Positions 52,928 through 59,346 of a stretch of DNA of 59,346 bases are shown here, one piece after another; the stretch's first letter is position 1; each line of letters begins with the position of its first letter. The notes beneath the pieces were generated by a model. That model was not told the origin of the DNA. It saw only the letters and a program-made list of their open reading frames with translations, and did not search any database. Both the position numbers and the translations under genes were made by a program. Source of the stretch: an uncultured Sutterella sp. (lineage in GTDB: Bacteria > Pseudomonadota > Gammaproteobacteria > Burkholderiales > Burkholderiaceae_F); contig CAJKSP010000010.1 in NCBI GenBank assembly GCA_905202595.1, positions 1 through 59,346 on the forward strand, given 5' to 3'.

Positions 52928-54913
52928 ATGAAAATCATCTACACCGACGTGCTGGTTATCGGCGGCGGCCTGACGGGTCTCCGTATGGCCGTTGCGGCCA
53001 AGCGCCGCGGGCACGATTCGATCGTCCTCTCGCTCGTTCCCCCGAAGCGCAGCCACTCCAAGGCCGCTCAGGGCGGCATGCAGGCTTCGCTCGGCAACGT
53101 GATCAAGGGCGAAGGCGACAACGAGGACATCCACTTCGCCGATACGGTTCGCGGCTCCGACTGGGGCGCTGACCAGGAAGTGGTCCGCATGTTCGTGAAC
53201 ACCTCCCCGAAGGCCGTGCGCGAGCTCGCCGCTTGGGGCTGCCCCTGGTCCCGCATCACCCCGGGCGACCGTCAGGTGATCATCAACGGCCAGAAGGTCA
53301 CGATTACGGAGCGCAAGGAAGCGGCCGGCCTGATCGCTCAGCGCGACTTCGGCGGCACGAAGAAGTGGCGTACGTGCTACGTCTCGGACTGCACGGGCCA
53401 CGCAATGCTCAATGTCGTTTCCGACCGCATCATCGCCGAGCATGTGCCGGTCATTGAACGCGTCGAAGCGCTCTCTCTCATTCATGACGGCAAGCGTTGC
53501 TACGGCGCCATCGTCCGCGATCTGATCACGGGCGAGCTCTGCGCTTACGTGGCCAAGGCAACCGCCATCGGCACGGGCGGCGCCGGCCGCCTCTACCGCG
53601 TCACGACGAATGCCGTGATCTGCGAAGGCACGGGCTATGACCTCGCGCTCGAGACGGGCGTTGCGCCCCTCTCCAATATGGAAGCCATTCAGTTCCACCC
53701 GACGGGCATCTTCCCGGCCGGCATTCTGGTGACGGAAGGCTGCCGCGGCGACGGCGGCCTGCTGCGCGACTCCGACGGCTACCGCTTCATGCCGGACGTC
53801 GAGCCGGAAAAGAAGGAGCTGGCTTCCCGCGACGTGGTTTCCCGCCGCATGGAAGAGCGCATTGCTCAGGGCAAGGGCGTCAAGAGCCGCTACGGCGAGC
53901 ACCTCTGGCTTGACATCACGCTCCTCGGCGAACATCACATCAAGCACAAGCTTCGCGAAGTCTACGAAATCTGCCACTACTTCCTCGGCGTCGACCCGAC
54001 GAAGGAATGGATTCCTGTGCGTCCGGCCCAGCACTACACGATGGGCGGCATCCGCACGAAGCCGACGGGCGAATCGATCGGCATGAAGGGCCTCTTCGCT
54101 GCCGGCGAAGCCGCCTGCTGGGATATGCACGGCTTCAACCGCCTCGGCGGCAACTCCGTGGCTGAAACCGTCGTCGGCGGCATGATCGTCGGCGAATTCA
54201 TCGCCGACTTCTGCGACAAGCCTGAGAACGGCATCGACATCCCGACCTCGCTCATCTACGACGCTCTGCACAAGGAAGAGGCTCGCCTGAAGAGCTTCAC
54301 CTCCAACACGGGCTCGGAAGATGCGGTGAAGCTGCGCACCCGCATGCAGGAAATCATGACGACGAAGGTCGGCATCTTCCGCCGCGGCGACGACATGCAG
54401 GAAGCCGTCAACGAACTCGAGGAGCTCTACAAGAAGTCGTTCCAGGTTCCGGTCAAGGACGTTGTGGGCAACAACCCCGAACTCGTCTATGCCTATCGCA
54501 CCCAGAAGATGCTGCGCGTGGCCCTCACGGTCGCCTGTGGCGCTCTGGCCCGCACGGAGTCCCGCGGCGCTCACTTCCGCGAAGACTTCCCGCGTCGCGA
54601 CGACCTCCACTGGATGAAGCGCACGCTCGCCTACTGGAAGCCCGGCGATACGCTCCCGACGCTTGCCTATCAGGATCTTGACATCAGCAAGATGGAGCTT
54701 CCCCCGGGATTCCGCGGCTACGGTGTCAAGAATTACATCGAAAATCCGGAATCGGCCAAGCGCCAGCAGGAAATCGACGCAATCCGCGCCCGCATGGAAG
54801 CAGAAGGCAAGGATCGCTTCGAAATCCAGAACGCCATCATGCCGTACCAGGATCTTCTCCCGAAGCGTCTGCGCGGCAAGAACGAACGCATTGACGAACC
54901 CCTGAAGGACTAA
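52928..54913 (+). CDS. frdA: Fumarate reductase flavoprotein subunit (Wolinella-type FrdA)
   Basis: A 661-residue flavoprotein strongly like Wolinella succinogenes FrdA from end to end. FAD-binding VLVIGGGLTGLRMAVAAK is followed by KRSHSKAAQGGMQASLGN, whose His (about residue 43) carries covalent FAD. Further matches are RDFGGTKKWRTCYVSD, MEAIQFHPTGIFPAGIL, ASRDVVSRRM, HYTMGGIRT, CWDMHGFNRLGGNSV and the catalytic Arg region RTESRGAHFREDFPRRDD. It reduces fumarate to succinate (or the reverse) at the cytoplasmic side. Start 52928 follows AGGAAA; the frame extends upstream into leader. frdB follows after 14 bases, but no frdC precedes it. Confidence 0.95.
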   Translation: MKIIYTDVLVIGGGLTGLRMAVAAKRRGHDSIVLSLVPPKRSHSKAAQGGMQASLGNVIKGEGDNEDIHFADTVRGSDWGADQEVVRMFVNTSPKAVRELAAWGCPWSRITPGDRQVIINGQKVTITERKEAAGLIAQRDFGGTKKWRTCYVSDCTGHAMLNVVSDRIIAEHVPVIERVEALSLIHDGKRCYGAIVRDLITGELCAYVAKATAIGTGGAGRLYRVTTNAVICEGTGYDLALETGVAPLSNMEAIQFHPTGIFPAGILVTEGCRGDGGLLRDSDGYRFMPDVEPEKKELASRDVVSRRMEERIAQGKGVKSRYGEHLWLDITLLGEHHIKHKLREVYEICHYFLGVDPTKEWIPVRPAQHYTMGGIRTKPTGESIGMKGLFAAGEAACWDMHGFNRLGGNSVAETVVGGMIVGEFIADFCDKPENGIDIPTSLIYDALHKEEARLKSFTSNTGSEDAVKLRTRMQEIMTTKVGIFRRGDDMQEAVNELEELYKKSFQVPVKDVVGNNPELVYAYRTQKMLRVALTVACGALARTESRGAHFREDFPRRDDLHWMKRTLAYWKPGDTLPTLAYQDLDISKMELPPGFRGYGVKNYIENPESAKRQQEIDAIRARMEAEGKDRFEIQNAIMPYQDLLPKRLRGKNERIDEPLKD

Positions 54914-54927
54914 TTTTGGAGCTGTAA

Positions 54928-55770
54928 ATGAGCCAAGAAACCAACAACCAGGCTGCTGCCGCCCCGGTCTCGACGGGCAAGCATCGTCTGCTCAAGATCA
55001 GCATTCTGCGCTACAACCCGCAGGATCCTGAAAGCGTTCCGCACATGCAGACCTATGAGCTCGAAGAAGCCGATTCCATGACGCTTTACATCGCGCTCAA
55101 CGACATTCGCGACCACCAGGATCCGACCCTGCAGTTCGACTTCGTGTGCCGCGCGGGCATTTGCGGCTCGTGCGCCATGATGATCAACGGCAAGCCGGGT
55201 CTGGCCTGCCGCACGCTGACGAAGGATCTGCCGACCGAGTTCACGCTCGCGCCGCTGCCGGCCTTCGAACTGATCGGCGACCTGTCGGTCAACACCGGCA
55301 AGTGGATGCGCAACATGTCCGAGCGCATGGAAACGTGGGTCCACATGAAGGAAGAGGAAGTCGACCTTCGCAAGAAGGAAGAGCCGATGGATCCGCAGCT
55401 TGCAGAAGACATCTACGTTCTCGACCGCTGCGTCGAGTGCGGCTGCTGCATCGCCGGCTGCGGCACGGTCCGCATCCGTCCGGACTTCGTGGGCGCCGTG
55501 GGCATCAACAAGATCGCCCGCTTCCGCCTCGACCCGCGCGACGACCGCAATGACGCCGACTACTACGAAGTGATCGGCGACGAGTCGGGCGTCTTCGGCT
55601 GCATGTCCCTCCTGGCCTGCCATGACTTCTGCCCGAAGGATCTGCCGCTCAAGACGCAGATCGCCTTCATCCGTCGCAAGATGGCTGAGCAGGGCATCAG
55701 CAATTACGACAAGGTGCAGCCTCACGCCGCACACAAAAAGGCTATTCCCATCAAGCCGATTAAGCAGTAA
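54928..55770 (+). CDS. frdB: Fumarate reductase iron-sulfur subunit (FrdB)
   Basis: A 280-residue iron-sulfur subunit. The N-terminal ferredoxin domain has the [2Fe-2S] ligands in FDFVCRAGICGSCAMMINGKPGLAC. The C-terminal domain has a [4Fe-4S] motif CVECGCCIAGCG and the [3Fe-4S]/[4Fe-4S] motif CMSLLACHDFCPKDLP. Segments LDRCVECGCC and FVGAVGINKIARFRLDPRDDRNDADYYE closely follow Wolinella FrdB. N- and C-terminal extensions of about 20 and 25 residues are not in that protein. It passes electrons from quinol to FrdA. Coupled to frdA with a GGAG Shine-Dalgarno. Confidence 0.95.
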   Translation: MSQETNNQAAAAPVSTGKHRLLKISILRYNPQDPESVPHMQTYELEEADSMTLYIALNDIRDHQDPTLQFDFVCRAGICGSCAMMINGKPGLACRTLTKDLPTEFTLAPLPAFELIGDLSVNTGKWMRNMSERMETWVHMKEEEVDLRKKEEPMDPQLAEDIYVLDRCVECGCCIAGCGTVRIRPDFVGAVGINKIARFRLDPRDDRNDADYYEVIGDESGVFGCMSLLACHDFCPKDLPLKTQIAFIRRKMAEQGISNYDKVQPHAAHKKAIPIKPIKQ

Positions 55771-55787
55771 TATTTAACTGCTTTAAG

Positions 55788-55843
55788 AAAAGGCCGTCCT
55801 TCTTAAGTATCTCTGCGTAGATACGCAGAAGGCGGCCTTTTTT
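55788..55843 (+). terminator. Terminator after frdB
   Basis: A long imperfect stem pairs AAAAGGCCGTCCTTCT with AGAAGGCGGCCTTTTTT, with a small inner hairpin (GTATCT/AGATAC), ending in a T-run. Since it lies straight after frdB, frdAB is a two-gene transcript. Confidence 0.9.
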
Positions 55844-55983
55844 GCAATACCGACTGTCTGCCGCCTGACCAACGCGCTTTTTTCTTTTGACGAATGCGCG
55901 TGGCGGCGACGGCCGATTCCCTTAGGCGCGCTGCGCCGGCTCTTTCCGGGGCGCTCGCCTGCATCTATGAGGAGCAAATCCAA

Positions 55984-57381
55984 ATGTCCCGTATTGAAAG
56001 CGACTTCCTGGGCTCTCTTGAGATCCCTGATGATGTGTACTACGGCGTTCAGACCACGCGCGCCACGCACAACTTCCACATCACCGAAATGTCGATGAGC
56101 CAGGATGCCTACTTCCCGATCGCCTTCGGCTATGTGAAGAAGGCCGCCGCGATGGCCAACAAGGAGCTCGGCTGCATTCCGGCCGACGTGGCTGACGGCC
56201 TCATCTGGGCCTGCGATCAGCTCATCGCCGGCAAGTATCGCGATCAGTTCGTCACCGATTGGCTCCAGGGCGGCGCCGGCACGTCGGTGAACATGAACTG
56301 CAACGAAGTGATCTGCAACCTCGCTTGCGAGCACATGGGCCTTCCGAAGGGCGACAAGAAGGTCTCCCCGAACGACCATGCGAACTTCGGCCAGTCGACG
56401 AACGACACGTATCCGACCGCTCTGCATCTTGCGATGCTTCTTCGCAGCAACCAGATGCTCAAGGCCGTTGAGGAGCTCGTTGAAAGCTTCTACAAGCAGG
56501 CTGAAAAGAACGCCGGCGTGCTCAAGATGGGCCGCACCCACCTGCAGGACGCCGTTCCGATGTCCATGGGTCAGGAATTCCATGGCTGGGGCTCCACGAT
56601 CAAGGATGAAATCGAAGTCATCAAGGATGCGCAGAAGCATCTGAAGACGGTCAACCTCGGCGCCACCGCCATCGGCACGTCCGTGACGGCTCATCCGGAC
56701 TATCCGGCTCTCGCCGTCAAGCACCTCGCCGAAATCACCGGCATCGACTTCAAGAACAGCGACGACCTCATCGGCGCGACCTCCGACTGCGGCGCCTATG
56801 TCGCCATCTCGTCGGCCTGCAAGAGCCTTGCGGTCAAGCTGACGAAGGTCTGCAACGACCTGCGCCTCCTCGCCTCCGGCCCGCGCTGCGGCCTCTCTGA
56901 AATCGTTCTGCCGCAGCTCCAGCCTGGCAGCTCGATCATGCCGGGCAAGGTCAACCCCGTCATTCCGGAAGTCACCAACCAGGCGTCCTTCCTCGCGATC
57001 GGCCTTGACCAGACCGTCATGCTCGCCGCTTCGGCCGGCCAGCTCGAACTGAACGTGATGGAGCCGGTGATTTCGTTCGCCGTCTACACCCAGATGAAGG
57101 TTCTGACGAACGCCTGCATCGCGCTTCGCGAGAAGTGCGTCGACGGCATCGTCGTCAACGCTGACCGCTGCAAGGATCTCGTCATGGGCTCGCTCGGCAT
57201 CATCACGGTTCTGAAGCCGCATTTCGGCTACAAGCCCTGCGCCAACATCGCCCGCGAAGGCTTCCTCACTGGCAAGTCGCTGCATCAGCTTCTCGTCGAC
57301 GAGAAGAAGATGATCACGCAGCAGCAGTGGGATGAGATCTTCACGTACGACAATCTCATCAACCCGAAGTTCGAGATGTAA
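55984..57381 (+). CDS. aspA: Aspartate ammonia-lyase (aspartase)
   Basis: A 465-residue fumarase/aspartase-superfamily enzyme. It begins MSRIESDFLGSLEIPDDVYYGVQT, with GGAGTSVNMNCNEVICN, NDHANFGQSTNDTYPTALH and GRTHLQDAVPMSMGQEF. The superfamily signature GSSIMPGKVNPVIPE contains the catalytic Ser loop. The aspartase-type motif is preferred over fumarase because of the close match to AspA starts and neighbouring dcu gene. It converts L-aspartate to fumarate and ammonia, feeding fumarate reductase. ATG 55984 follows GAGGAG. Confidence 0.95.
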   Translation: MSRIESDFLGSLEIPDDVYYGVQTTRATHNFHITEMSMSQDAYFPIAFGYVKKAAAMANKELGCIPADVADGLIWACDQLIAGKYRDQFVTDWLQGGAGTSVNMNCNEVICNLACEHMGLPKGDKKVSPNDHANFGQSTNDTYPTALHLAMLLRSNQMLKAVEELVESFYKQAEKNAGVLKMGRTHLQDAVPMSMGQEFHGWGSTIKDEIEVIKDAQKHLKTVNLGATAIGTSVTAHPDYPALAVKHLAEITGIDFKNSDDLIGATSDCGAYVAISSACKSLAVKLTKVCNDLRLLASGPRCGLSEIVLPQLQPGSSIMPGKVNPVIPEVTNQASFLAIGLDQTVMLAASAGQLELNVMEPVISFAVYTQMKVLTNACIALREKCVDGIVVNADRCKDLVMGSLGIITVLKPHFGYKPCANIAREGFLTGKSLHQLLVDEKKMITQQQWDEIFTYDNLINPKFEM

Positions 57382-57736
57382 TTCTCGAAGCCAAAGGGCA
57401 ATAAAAAATAAATGACTGACGGCCCGGCAATGACCGAGGCTGCGGCATAAAAAAGGCGGCGCTTCCGCCCGATCCAGACGGAGGCGCCGATACCACCACC
57501 AAAGCGGAAGTCAGCTGTTGCCCGGCATGACTCCATCTTCATTGGACGTGCATTTGGCCTTTGAGGCTGCGGACAATGCGGATGAGCAGAGATCGGGCAG
57601 CGCATGATGCGCCCTCCTTCGACCAAAGGAGGGTCCGCTCGCATTCTTGTTCGACGGCGATGACCACGCCGCTTCAAGCGGATCCTGCGCGTCGCCGACA
57701 GCCAGGAATGCCTCCTCATGACTCAACGGAGGCAAC
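57382..57736. other. Leader/intergenic region before the DcuA/B gene
   Basis: About 355 bases. It holds an imperfect inverted repeat (57457-57462 with 57484-57489, longer with mismatches) flanked by an A-run, and a perfect hairpin CCCTCCTT/AAGGAGGG (57612-57619, 57626-57633) whose 3' arm resembles a Shine-Dalgarno. No gene is convincing here and no clear promoter is seen. Confidence 0.45.
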
Positions 57737-59071
57737 ATGGATCTCATGCTCATTCTCCAAATCATCGTGCTCCTTGGCGCGATCTTTTTGGGCGTCCGTC
57801 TCGGCGGCATCGGCATCGGCTATGCCGGCGGCGCCGGCGTCATCATCCTGGGGCTCTGCCTCGGCATGAAGCCGGGCAACATCCCGTGGGACGTGATTCT
57901 GATCATCGCTTCGGTGATCTCGGCCATTTCTGCGATGCAGCTGGCCGGCGGCTTGGACTATCTCGTCCGCATTGCTGAACGCGTTCTTCGCTCCAATCCG
58001 AAGCACATCAACTACCTCGCTCCGATCGTCACGTATGTTCTGACGATTTTTGCCGGCACGGGCCACACGGCCTTCTCGATGATCCCTGTGATCGTTGAAG
58101 TCGCCAAGGAGCAGCACATTCGTCCGTGCGTTCCCCTCTCCATCGCCGTTGTCGCCTCGCAGATCGCCATTACGGCGTCGCCTGTGTCCGCAGCCGTGAT
58201 TTACATGAGCGGCGTGCTCGAACCCTTCGGCTGGTCCTATCCGGCGCTGCTCGGCATCTGGATCTCGACGACGTTTGTCGGCTGCATGCTCACGGCTTTC
58301 GTCATGACGATCATCAGCAACATGGATCTCGACAGCGACCCGGTCTACAAAGAACGCGTCGCCAAGGGCCTCGTCAAGGCCGCTACGGGCGAGGTCAAGA
58401 GCGAGCTCAAGCCGCATGCCAAGCTCTCCGTCCTGATCTTCCTCATCGGCGTCATCCTTGTCGTGCTGTATGCCTCGGCGATTTCGCCGGCTGTCGGCCT
58501 CATTGAGAACGTCATCGTCGGCCGCGACGCCGCGATCATGAGCCTGATGCTGCTCGTCGGCATGCTGATCACGATCTGCTGCAAGATCGAGGTGAACAAG
58601 GTGGCTGACAGCTCGGTCTTCAAGAGCGGCATGGTGGCCATCGTCTGCGTGCTCGGCGTGGCCTGGCTCGGCGACACCTTTGTGTCCGGCCACTCCACCG
58701 AAATCAAGGAGTTTGCTGCGAGCACCGTTGCTGAGTATCCGGCGCTTCTCGCCGTCGTGTTCTTCTGCGCGGCCATGCTCCTCTACTCGCAGGCGGCGAC
58801 CGCGAAGGCGATCACCCCGGCTGTCGTCTCGGCGCTCGGCATCACGGCCGCCAATCCTGGCGACTCCTATATGCTCGTCGCGACGTTTGCTGCGGTTTCC
58901 GCGCTCTTCGTTCTGCCGACCTACCCGACGCTGCTCGGCGCGGTTCAGATGGACGATACGGGCACGACCCGCATCGGCAAGTACGTGTTCAATCACGCCT
59001 TCTTCATCCCGGGCGTCATCGCCATCGCGTTCAGCGTGGTGCTCGGCTTCCTCGTCTGCGCGCTCTTCTAA
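57737..59071 (+). CDS. dcuB: Anaerobic C4-dicarboxylate antiporter DcuA/DcuB
   Basis: A 444-residue inner-membrane carrier of the Dcu family, length as in E. coli DcuA/DcuB (433/446). Matches include GVRLGGIGIGYAGGAGVIILGL, LQLAGGLDYLVRIAERVLRSNPKHINYLAPIVTY (with AMQLAGG), TIFAGTGHTAFSMIPVI, ASPVSAAVI, and near the end LPTYPTLLGAVQMDDTGTTRIGKYVFNHAFFIPG. It exchanges external fumarate, malate or aspartate for internal succinate. ATG follows a strong GGAGG. The neighbours aspA and frdAB supply the enzymes for this exchange. DcuA versus DcuB cannot be decided from sequence. Confidence 0.92.
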   Translation: MDLMLILQIIVLLGAIFLGVRLGGIGIGYAGGAGVIILGLCLGMKPGNIPWDVILIIASVISAISAMQLAGGLDYLVRIAERVLRSNPKHINYLAPIVTYVLTIFAGTGHTAFSMIPVIVEVAKEQHIRPCVPLSIAVVASQIAITASPVSAAVIYMSGVLEPFGWSYPALLGIWISTTFVGCMLTAFVMTIISNMDLDSDPVYKERVAKGLVKAATGEVKSELKPHAKLSVLIFLIGVILVVLYASAISPAVGLIENVIVGRDAAIMSLMLLVGMLITICCKIEVNKVADSSVFKSGMVAIVCVLGVAWLGDTFVSGHSTEIKEFAASTVAEYPALLAVVFFCAAMLLYSQAATAKAITPAVVSALGITAANPGDSYMLVATFAAVSALFVLPTYPTLLGAVQMDDTGTTRIGKYVFNHAFFIPGVIAIAFSVVLGFLVCALF

Positions 59072-59133
59072 GGGCGACGCCGACGCTTGTCGCAGCGGTG
59101 CCTGATGCCGCTGCGGCAGGGGGTAGAAGTCAA

Positions 59134-59166
59134 ACAAAGGCGCAGCTTCGGCTGCGCCTTTTTTGT
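59134..59166 (+). terminator. Terminator after the Dcu gene
   Basis: Perfect ten-base arms (59137-59146 and 59151-59160) with tetraloop TTCG and a T-run. Confidence 0.9.
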
Positions 59167-59251
59167 TGCTGCAGGCGAATGCGGCGGACGATTTTCTTCG
59201 GGGCGGCGCGTGCCGGGAAGCTGCATATGAAAAAAAAATGCATAGGCTGTC

Positions 59252-59279
59252 TTGACAACGCATCCAGAATCAGTAAAAT
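59252..59279 (+). promoter_or_regulatory. Sigma-70 promoter of tRNA-Gly
   Basis: TTGACA (59252-59257), 16-base spacer, TAAAAT (59274-59279). The predicted start is about 7 bases before the tRNA. Confidence 0.8.
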
Positions 59280-59292
59280 TTACCTCCTCAGT

Positions 59293-59346
59293 GCGGGAGT
59301 AGCTCAGTTGGTAGAGCGCAACCTTGCCATGGTTGAGGTCGCGAGT
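59293..59346 (+). tRNA. tRNA-Gly (anticodon GCC), truncated by the window end
   Basis: The acceptor 5' strand GCGGGAG, D-arm AGCTCAGTTGGTAGAGC and the anticodon arm CAACC-TTGCCAT-GGTTG give anticodon GCC. The variable loop starts (AGGTC) and the T-arm is cut at 59346. Confidence 0.9.

Noticed and set aside
57716..59263. A 515-codon minus-strand frame antisense to the Dcu gene
   Set aside because: Arg/His/Asp-rich mirror of a membrane protein gene, crossing a terminator.
1..59346. Prophage, insertion sequences, integron or defence island
   Set aside because: No integrase, transposase, terminal repeats, capsid genes or defence families were recognised; genes are housekeeping or metabolic.

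Overview
The window is GC-rich, densely coding chromosomal DNA. The gene content suggests a betaproteobacterial (Burkholderiales-like) anaerobe, most plausibly a Sutterellaceae-type gut commensal; this is inference from gene order and physiology, not a database match. Supporting points are the rnr-rlmB and rpsF-priB-rpsR-rplI-dnaB orders, recG next to oxyR, a thrC-moe/moa-clpB order familiar from betaproteobacteria, and an anaerobic C4-dicarboxylate economy (aspartase, Dcu carriers, fumarate reductase). I see no prophage, insertion sequence, CRISPR array or rRNA operon.

Layout. 1-4.7 kb: an orphan HicB-like antitoxin (-), then an ADP-ribosylglycohydrolase, a PfkB-type kinase and an NCS1 nucleobase permease (+). 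This resembles the E. coli yegTUV set and is probably a nucleoside or nucleobase salvage unit. 4.8-11.7 kb: tRNA-Leu(CAG) with its own promoter and terminator, RNase R, RlmB, the S6/PriB/S18/L9 operon behind a structured leader, and the DnaB helicase. 11.7-22.3 kb: a DUF456 membrane protein and recC-recB-recD, with RecB and RecD carrying extra N-terminal sequence. 22.3-30.3 kb: a PIN-PhoH ATPase (-), then a threonine synthase homologue overlapping mobB-moeA and followed by moaD-moaE, then an NhaC-type antiporter (-). 30.3-35.4 kb: clpB behind a clear sigma-32 promoter, a secreted repeat protein, and an NMO/FabK-like flavoprotein.

35.4-44.1 kb is mostly on the minus strand: an orphan histidine kinase, a conserved hypothetical, PutP, MoaA, RsgA and an M48-like membrane protease. 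44.3-46.4 kb (+): oligoribonuclease and a DcuC-family carrier. 46.7-51.8 kb (-): an AI-2E family permease, OxyR, RecG and RidA. 51.8-52.9 kb is a gene-poor, AT-richer gap. 52.9-59.1 kb (+): Wolinella-type frdA-frdB, aspA and a DcuA/B carrier. The window ends inside tRNA-Gly(GCC).

How it works together: AspA deaminates aspartate to fumarate, FrdAB reduces fumarate to succinate, and the Dcu carriers exchange the dicarboxylates, giving an anaerobic fumarate-respiration module. The molybdenum-cofactor genes (moaA, moaD, moaE, moeA, mobB) fit an organism using molybdoenzymes.

The most notable observations are enzyme homologues with altered active sites. The threonine synthase homologue has Asp where the PLP lysine should be. 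The M48 protease has HDCGH and DADA instead of HExxH and ExxA. The flavoprotein lacks the usual active-site His. Others are frdAB with no cytochrome b subunit beside it, and an AT-rich gap holding a possible start-less ORF and paired TTGATATATA motifs. I found no clearly new multigene system.
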